Source: CBDFHC01 sp965247585 (GTDB lineage: Bacteria > Chloroflexota > Dehalococcoidia > Lucifugimonadales > GCA-2712585). From it: a stretch of DNA of 64,000 bases. The stretch covers positions 682,001 to 746,000 of the forward strand of contig CBDFHC010000004.1 in NCBI GenBank assembly GCA_965247585.1. Direction: 5' to 3'. The notes beneath the pieces were generated by a model. It had not been told where the DNA came from. It worked only from the letters and a program-made list of their open reading frames with translations, and did not search any database. A program made the position numbers and the translations under genes. Positions 59,154 to 64,000 of this stretch are shown here, one piece after another (positions within the stretch are counted from its first letter, which is position 1; the number at the start of each line of letters is the position of its first letter).

Positions 59154-60526
59154 CCCGAAACCGCGGCCCCGGTATGCGCTTGAAGGTCCGGCGGTGGCGG
59201 GTTCCGCCGGACGGCGGGGGGTGGCTGCGGCGGTCCGAGGAAGAGCATTAGCGCCGCGCCGGCGAAAATCAAAAGGCCCAGCGCCAGGAAAGGGCCTCGG
59301 TACGAGTTGGTCATGTCGAACACAATCCCCGTTATCAAGGGGACCGCAATGGAGCCTATGTTCATTGGCAGCGCGGAGAGGCCCATGATGGTGCCGAAGG
59401 AACGCCGGCCGAAATAGTCTCCCCGGAGGCTGGTGGTGGCGGGACCCCTGCCACCGTGGCCCACGCCGGTAAAGACGGCGTAGACCAGGGCCAACCGCAG
59501 GTTGTTCACCAGCAACAGGAAGAGGGTTCCCAGGCCGTGGATAATCATGAAACCGAATACTACGTACCGTTTGTCCATCCTATCCCCTAGCCATCCGCCG
59601 AATGCCTGAAACACGCCGGAGACTATGGCCATGAGCAGAACGGCCAGACCCGCCGTGGTGAGGGACAATCCCTGGTCCGTGAGGAAGGGGACCAGGTGCA
59701 CCGTCATAGTGGAGAAGACGGTGGCGGAGCAAGCATGGGCTACCGCGATTATCCAGAACGCCCGGGTTCGGAGGGCCTGTCGAGGGGTGTAGTCCGGTGC
59801 CGGCTGTACCCTGCTCCGCGGCCTTTGTCCAGCCGATGGGGCCTCCTCCGGGGCGTCCGGAGGGTCACCATCCGGCCGCAGCCCGTACCGTTCTGGCCTA
59901 TCCCTTATCAACAGGACTATGGGAAGCGTCACCAACATGTAGAAGCCTCCAATCCCCCCGGATACCCATCGCCAGCCATAATTTTCGATTCCCCAGGCTA
60001 GCAGCGGATTGAAGGCGCCCCCCAGAGATCCCCCCACGAATATCACGGACATCGCCCGCGTCCTGTTCCTCACGAACCAGTTGTTCACGATGGTGATCAT
60101 CGGAATAAAGCCGGCCAGACCGGCGCCGATGGTGATAACCAGGTAGGCCAGGTAAAAGGTGACGGGGTCCCGGATACCGGTGAACAGGAAGAAGCCTCCG
60201 CCGCACACCAAAAAGCCAATGAGCATGGTTCGCCGCCCGCCCAATCGGTCCGTAAGCAGCCCCTCGAAGGGACCCATCACCGCCCCCTCGGCCCGGGCGA
60301 TGGCGAAGGCGCCGGACAGAATGGTGCGGCTCCAATCAAACTCCTCTTCCAGCGCCACAAGGAAGGTGCCGGTGGCCTGCCACGTGGTGGCAGAGATCAC
60401 CGTCATTGCCGCCAGTCCAGCGCCCAGTAGCCACCAGCCGTAAAAGACGCGCGGCGCGCGCTTGTCATGGTCGCTGGGAGGCGGCGTCCCATCGGCGCTT
60501 GTGAATGCGTTCAGCAACCAGCTCAA
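59150..60526 (-). CDS. MFS transporter (OFA/monocarboxylate-type)
   Basis: A 458-residue carrier with 12 predicted helices. EGLLTDRLGGRRTMLIG is the loop 2-3 MFS motif, GGWLGDRMDKRYVVFG its second-half copy. A central cytoplasmic loop (residues 215-250) links the halves, and the N- and C-terminal tails are Pro-rich. Similarity is greatest to oxalate:formate and monocarboxylate transporters; the substrate is not resolved. Convergent with the Lin0512 gene. The 256 nt upstream of its start hold no gene that I can support. Confidence 0.9.
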   Translation of the reverse strand: MSWLLNAFTSADGTPPPSDHDKRAPRVFYGWWLLGAGLAAMTVISATTWQATGTFLVALEEEFDWSRTILSGAFAIARAEGAVMGPFEGLLTDRLGGRRTMLIGFLVCGGGFFLFTGIRDPVTFYLAYLVITIGAGLAGFIPMITIVNNWFVRNRTRAMSVIFVGGSLGGAFNPLLAWGIENYGWRWVSGGIGGFYMLVTLPIVLLIRDRPERYGLRPDGDPPDAPEEAPSAGQRPRSRVQPAPDYTPRQALRTRAFWIIAVAHACSATVFSTMTVHLVPFLTDQGLSLTTAGLAVLLMAIVSGVFQAFGGWLGDRMDKRYVVFGFMIIHGLGTLFLLLVNNLRLALVYAVFTGVGHGGRGPATTSLRGDYFGRRSFGTIMGLSALPMNIGSIAVPLITGIVFDMTNSYRGPFLALGLLIFAGAALMLFLGPPQPPPAVRRNPPPPDLQAHTGAAVSG

Positions 60527-60782
60527 CCAGTCTCTTCTCCTGGAAAGTGTGAAAGCACAGCCGCCATTCTAGACAGTTGCCGACGCCTTTGGCAGGGGCG
60601 CGCTGTGCCGGTAAGCTTCAGTTCGGTGTGAGGAGCTTTCCATCAGACTTCCCGAGCCAGCTCCGGCGCCCCAGGTTTCTTAGCGGCGCTGGGCGGGTGT
60701 ATCCTACAGCCACCTAATCTGGACCAAGCGCCTCCGGTCGAATTTCTGCGCGCCAAAGTCCATAACCCAACCAGAGGTAGTA

Positions 60783-62048
60783 GTGATGACCGAGCAATCC
60801 GCAACCAGCGACGGCTCCTGGCTGAAGCCACCCGACAGCTACCAGCTTGGCGCCGTGCTGGACGGCCACGTGGCGGCGGCGAAGAAGACCCTTCATGGAA
60901 GGCAGCTCATCCGCAATAGGGTAGCGGGAAAAGGGCGCGCTAGTATCTACGACCTTACGGGCCTGGTGCGCAGCTTTCCGCTGGACGCCGAGGACCTGCC
61001 CTCCCTCGCCTCGCAGATCGATTTCGAGGTCTTCTTCGGCGGGCGGGCAGAGGAGCTGGCGATTCGCATAATGGGCGGCGATCCGGCGCACCACGGCGGG
61101 GTGATCTGCAACCGGGTCACATCAGGGATGCTGGGAGTTATGCTGGCGCTGGTTAAGAAGGGCGACCGCATCCTTTCGCTAATTCCCAGCGGCCGGTCCC
61201 ATCCCTCGGTGCAGCAGGCGGTGGAATTGGCGGGCGGCGAATTCTTTGAGGCCCGGAACGTGGCCGACCTGGACGCCGCTCTGAATGAGGGCACCTGGCG
61301 GGCGCTGGTAATCACCCCGGTGACGCCGCAAAAATACCACCTGGACGCCGAGGATGTGAAACGCGCGGTCTCCATGGCCAAGTCCCGCGGCGTCATGGTG
61401 GTGTTGGATGATGCCCACATGTACTCCCGCATGACCTTCTATCATGAACCGCCCAGCTTTGACCTGGGTGACGTGGATGTTTCGGTCTGGTCGCTGGACA
61501 AGCACGTGCCCGGCCCCCGGGGCGCCGCAGTGGTGGCCAAGCGAGAGCTGATCGACGAGATCTATGCGCAGGTGTTCCTCTTCGGGCTGGAGGCGCAGAC
61601 GGGCCACTACGTGGCGGGGCTTCGCGGCATGGAGGCGCTGGACCCAAAGCCGGTGGAGCAGGCCGGCGCCCTGGCCCGGGAACTGTACGGCCGCCTGCAT
61701 AAGGCCTACGGCGACCGGGTGTACCAGGCTGGACCCGGGGTGGCCATTTCCGACCAGGACTTCGGCGCGCTGGTGCTGGAGCAGGCCGGCGGCAAAGAGG
61801 TGAAGCTGGTTTCCTCAGAGATGAGCGTGGCCGCGTCCTTTGTTCTGCTGGAGCGTTTCGGCATCGTGACCATCCCGGTGACCTCAGGTCCCGGGGCGGC
61901 GCCCGCCTTCCGGCTGATGATGCACCCCGACGGAGGACGGCTAGGGTTGGACACCATCGAGGAAGCGGTGGTTACCGCCGTTGACGGCGTGGCGGCGCTG
62001 GTGGACCAACCCGAGGAAGCACGGCGCTTGATGCTGGGCGAGGGCTAA
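60783..62048 (+). CDS. PLP-dependent enzyme, aminotransferase/SelA-like fold
   Basis: A 421-residue fold-type I PLP protein: PSVQQAVELAGGEFFEARN, then ALVITPVTPQKYHLDAEDVKR, GVMVVLDDAHMYSRM (the PLP-binding Asp) and the Schiff-base lysine in VWSLDKHVPGPRGAA. Related proteins include SelA-like, beta-eliminating and aminotransferase families; none can be preferred. Two starts, GTG 60783 and ATG 60786, are adjacent and follow AGAGG. It is divergent from the MFS gene and convergent with the lipoprotein gene. Confidence 0.83.
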   Translation: MMTEQSATSDGSWLKPPDSYQLGAVLDGHVAAAKKTLHGRQLIRNRVAGKGRASIYDLTGLVRSFPLDAEDLPSLASQIDFEVFFGGRAEELAIRIMGGDPAHHGGVICNRVTSGMLGVMLALVKKGDRILSLIPSGRSHPSVQQAVELAGGEFFEARNVADLDAALNEGTWRALVITPVTPQKYHLDAEDVKRAVSMAKSRGVMVVLDDAHMYSRMTFYHEPPSFDLGDVDVSVWSLDKHVPGPRGAAVVAKRELIDEIYAQVFLFGLEAQTGHYVAGLRGMEALDPKPVEQAGALARELYGRLHKAYGDRVYQAGPGVAISDQDFGALVLEQAGGKEVKLVSSEMSVAASFVLLERFGIVTIPVTSGPGAAPAFRLMMHPDGGRLGLDTIEEAVVTAVDGVAALVDQPEEARRLMLGEG

Positions 62049-62053
62049 CCCTC

Positions 62054-62078
62054 CGGTCCGCCGGATAGGTGCGGACCG
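62054..62078. terminator. Bidirectional hairpin between convergent genes
   Basis: CGGTCCGC (62054-62061) and GCGGACCG (62071-62078) are perfect 8-bp arms with a 9-nt loop, sitting between two gene ends. There is no long T-run on either strand, so it is a modest terminator or an RNA-end stabiliser. Confidence 0.45.
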
Positions 62079-62082
62079 CTTC

Positions 62083-63021
62083 CTACCGGCCCTGGTCGCA
62101 GGACTCCCGAAAGACGTCTAGGTCCCGGTTTTTCAGGATGACGCTGAAGCGTAACCCTTCCGCATCAGGACAGATCTTGTCCAGGTCGGCCCCCACGTCG
62201 GTGTACTCCGCCGCGAAGACGGCCTTTCCCGCGTCAACAAAGAGGGCCATATCCTGGCACCACCCCTGGACGAAGCAACCCTCGGTCAGCGCCCAGTCGA
62301 AATGCGAAACCAGCTCTTCCGCCTGCTCCGAGGTGTTTTTTAGCCCGATGGACAGGCCGCGGGCGTGGGCCTCCCCAGCCAGCCAGATGTTGTAGTTGAG
62401 CTGGTCCTCATATGTAAGGGGAAAGCCGGTATCGTTGGTGTATGCGTCGATGTTGTCCGGCTCCACCGCGTCAAAGCCCTTGGCTTTGCAGGAGTCCAAC
62501 CGCTGGCCCATGATCGGTGCCAGCAGTTCAATCTGCCGGATATCCAGCCACCTTTCTCCCTCCCAACCCTCATACGCCTTCCCCACCACCGAGGCCGGGA
62601 AGTCCCCTGCGTCTGGCCGCCAGTCCTCCACGGAACCAGCGCTGAGGTAGCACACCACGGCGCGGCCCTGGCCCTGAAGCGACCGCACCAGCTCCGGGTC
62701 GGCATCAAACAGGTCCAGGTCGTACATCGCCACGTCAAAGGAGGTGTCAATAGTCTCGCCGGTTAGCTGCCATTGCCAGGTGGCGCCGGGCGGTGGCTGC
62801 CAGACACCCGTCCCAGTGACCGGGGCGACCGGGGCTGTGGCCAGGGCGATCGTGGCGGTGCCTTGGGTAAGAGTGGCGGTGGCCTGCGGCACCGTCGCGG
62901 TAGCCTGTGGAACCGTGACGGTGGCCGCCGATGCCGTGCCCTCGTCCGCGGCGGCGGAGCCGCCGCAGGCCGCTGACAGCAACAACACCAGTCCAACGCA
63001 AACGGACCATCTCACAAACAT
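62083..63021 (-). CDS. Lipoprotein with endo-alpha-1,4-polygalactosaminidase-like (GH114) domain
   Basis: A 312-residue secreted lipoprotein. The signal peptide ends in the lipobox LLSAAC near residue 20. Residues 25-60 are a Thr/Ala/Val/Pro linker with repeats such as VPQATAT. The rest is a GH114-type TIM barrel: WQWQLTGETIDTSFDVAMYDLD, GRAVVCYLSAGSVEDWRPD, GFDAVEPDNIDAYTND and LKNTSEQAEELVSHFDWALTE, with conserved acids in VEPDN and EGC. These enzymes cleave galactosaminoglycans or mannans in biofilm polymers. ATG 63021 is preferred over ATG 63027 because GAGGA then has normal spacing. Confidence 0.85.
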   Translation of the reverse strand: MFVRWSVCVGLVLLLSAACGGSAAADEGTASAATVTVPQATATVPQATATLTQGTATIALATAPVAPVTGTGVWQPPPGATWQWQLTGETIDTSFDVAMYDLDLFDADPELVRSLQGQGRAVVCYLSAGSVEDWRPDAGDFPASVVGKAYEGWEGERWLDIRQIELLAPIMGQRLDSCKAKGFDAVEPDNIDAYTNDTGFPLTYEDQLNYNIWLAGEAHARGLSIGLKNTSEQAEELVSHFDWALTEGCFVQGWCQDMALFVDAGKAVFAAEYTDVGADLDKICPDAEGLRFSVILKNRDLDVFRESCDQGR

Positions 63022-63058
63022 GTGCATTTCCTCGGAAATACGCAAATCGTCCCTTGAA

Positions 63059-63139
63059 GGACGCCCATCCATGGGGCGTCCAGAGGGGAAATAGCCCCTC
63101 TGGCAGGAGTCTGAGGGTGTCCCTCAGAAATTATCTTTT
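63059..63139 (+). repeat. Three-hairpin intergenic element with T-run
   Basis: Three back-to-back perfect stem-loops: GGACGCCC 63059-63066 with GGGCGTCC 63074-63081; CAGAGGGG 63081-63088 with CCCCTCTG 63095-63102; CTGAGGG 63111-63117 with CCCTCAG 63121-63127; then TTATCTTTTT. Both flanking genes are read leftward, but the T-run is on the plus strand, so it is not the terminator of either. Compact multi-hairpin intergenic modules are typical of dispersed REP-like repeats. I saw no second copy in this window. Confidence 0.65.
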
Positions 63140-63150
63140 TAAAACCATCA

Positions 63151-63166
63151 GGGGCGGGAGGGTGGG
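63151..63166 (+). other. G-quadruplex-forming motif with single-base loops
   Basis: GGGGCGGGAGGGTGGG contains four runs of three or four G with loops of one base each, the most stable parallel quadruplex type. It is directly after the three-hairpin element and 55 nt past the stop of the DUF4387 gene. It is on the non-coding (template) strand relative to the leftward genes. Confidence 0.7.
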
Positions 63167-63221
63167 AACCACCAACCTGCGATTTTCAGTCCTTGGTAGT
63201 GACGATACCCATCGCCATCCC

Positions 63222-63557
63222 TCATTCCCAGGGAATCTGAACGTCCAGCAGGGGGCCGTGCTGTTGTGCGCCGTAGATGTCGGTGTCGCCAACGCTGCCG
63301 GAGGGGACGGGACGCACCAACGTGGCCTTAAAGGCCATACCGGCGTCGTACTCCACAAAATCGGTTACCTTGTCCACCGTCATGCGGTACAACCGGGCAA
63401 CCAGTTCCGGCGTGAACACACCGGTGCGCTTCACCTTCTCGTAAGTCTCCCGGTCCTCAAACATCACGTCCAGAGTGAGCCTAAAGGGACCCGCGTTTTT
63501 GCTCCGGACCACCTTGGCCAGGCTGCGCAGCGACACCGTTTTGCGGGCGCTGGTCAT
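63222..63557 (-). CDS. DUF4387 family protein
   Basis: A 111-residue protein matching DUF4387: LRSLAKVVRSKNAGPFRLTLDVMF, then VARLYRM, and a C-terminal DTDIYGAQQHGPLLDVQIP. It is regularly encoded beside DUF1446/AtuA-type proteins and is sometimes fused to them, implying a shared complex. Here its ATG overlaps the TGA of the AtuA-type gene (ATGA). Function unknown; acyclic-terpene or related acyl catabolism is inferred from the partner. Confidence 0.88.
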   Translation of the reverse strand: MTSARKTVSLRSLAKVVRSKNAGPFRLTLDVMFEDRETYEKVKRTGVFTPELVARLYRMTVDKVTDFVEYDAGMAFKATLVRPVPSGSVGDTDIYGAQQHGPLLDVQIPWE

Positions 63558-64000
63558 ATCTGCACCGTTTCGGTGACGAAGGGCTCACCGGGATCGTCCA
63601 CCCGTATCAGATGGTACACGTTGAACTCGTATACTTCGCCCGCTGGGAACTCTGCCGGCGACGAAATGAACGCCAGGTTGCCCGCAGTGGCGATCCGCCC
63701 GGGGTAGTCGCAGTGAAGCGTGGAAGACCGCGCCAGGGAGGCCACGGTATCGGCCAGCTGCTGCGTCTTGGCCACCGTCTCAATGACAATTCCCAGTTCG
63801 TGCGCCGTGCCGTTCCGCTGCGGTTCCAAAGCGCCCATGACGCCGTTCTTCCCGTAGACATGGTAGATGACCTGGTACTCGTCCTCCGCTACCCTTCCTT
63901 CCAAGTCGCGTTTTAGCTTCTCCCGTACCGTGTTGATCACTTCGTCAATGTTCTCCACCATCCCCGGGTCCCGGGTACCGGCGACGCATACGTTGCGGTA
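63554..64000 (-). CDS. AtuA-type (DUF1446) protein, C-terminal part (5' end beyond window)
   Basis: The frame is open from base 64000 leftward to TGA at 63554, about 148 residues: YRNVCVAGTRDPGMVENIDE at the edge, then YQVIYHVYGKNGVMGALEP, TVAKTQQLADTVASLARSSTLH and a late YEFNVYHLIRV. This matches the C-terminal half of DUF1446/AtuA family proteins of acyclic terpene utilisation. An internal ATG at 63961 is not the true start because similarity continues upstream. It is coupled to DUF4387. The catalytic role of the family is not established. Confidence 0.85.
   Translation of the reverse strand, partial: YRNVCVAGTRDPGMVENIDEVINTVREKLKRDLEGRVAEDEYQVIYHVYGKNGVMGALEPQRNGTAHELGIVIETVAKTQQLADTVASLARSSTLHCDYPGRIATAGNLAFISSPAEFPAGEVYEFNVYHLIRVDDPGEPFVTETVQI

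Noticed and set aside
63059..63127. CRISPR array or inverted-repeat ends of a transposon
   Set aside because: The three hairpins have unrelated arm sequences, no constant spacing, no terminal repeats and no transposase or cas gene.

Overview
The window is GC-rich bacterial chromosome with densely packed genes, many ATGA or GTGA overlaps and frequent GTG/TTG starts. The gene content suggests a Chloroflexota of the Dehalococcoidia/SAR202 type: the futalosine menaquinone pathway, a luciferase-like flavin monooxygenase, a GMC oxidoreductase, several amidases, a DUF1446/DUF4387 pair, a membrane pyrophosphatase, an archaeal-style translin-family protein and a cysteine-type CcmE. This placement is inferred from gene content; no rRNA or other phylogenetic marker was analysed.

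Layout. 1-5.1 kb: 3' end of rnhB, a yraN-like frame broken by two in-frame TAG codons, an FmdB-type zinc ribbon, thiE overlapping a translin-family gene, the K+-dependent-type pyrophosphatase hppA and tRNA-Gly(TCC). 5.3-10 kb: an SDR, an alpha/beta hydrolase, then a promoter-to-terminator unit of about 190 nt with 6S-RNA-like folding just before the 2-oxoacid:ferredoxin oxidoreductase pair korA-korB. 10-14.5 kb: an ECF sigma factor divergent from its probable zinc-finger anti-sigma factor, then ccmABCDE for cytochrome c maturation. 14.5-26.3 kb: a sulfite-oxidase-like molybdoenzyme, DUF309, an OGG1-type glycosylase with an exonuclease-helicase of the DinG family, a PHP phosphoesterase, a Xer recombinase, a cytidylate-kinase-like protein, uvrC, and ttuB-ttuA for tRNA thiolation. 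26.4-31 kb: an oligopeptide-type ABC transporter without a local binding protein. 31-38 kb: ligA, a 679-aa orphan, pth, gatC, gatA and a cyclophilin-like protein, all leftward. 38-44.6 kb: DUF1015, a coiled-coil protein, an aminotransferase, tyrS, ribF and a MetF-like reductase.

44.6-53.8 kb is the menaquinone region. mqnD is read rightward. A leftward operon carries an MBL hydrolase, a TetR regulator, mqnE, mqnA, mqnC and a methyltransferase, behind one strong promoter that overlaps a perfect TetR-style inverted repeat. A GMC oxidoreductase and a luciferase-like monooxygenase lie between, with their own promoter and a second inverted repeat.

53.8-64 kb is accessory metabolism: a two-gene D-glutamate-cyclase-like pair, an amidase with a GatC-like small partner, a thioredoxin-fold protein lacking the second cysteine, a Lin0512 protein, an MFS carrier, a PLP-fold enzyme, a GH114-like lipoprotein, a compact three-hairpin element next to a G-quadruplex motif, and a DUF4387/AtuA-type pair cut by the window end.

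The points most worth following are the 6S-like RNA or leader before korA, the TetR-operated menaquinone operon, the hairpin/G4 element, the orphan between pth and ligA, and the double-amber yraN frame. I saw no CRISPR array, prophage, transposase or rRNA.
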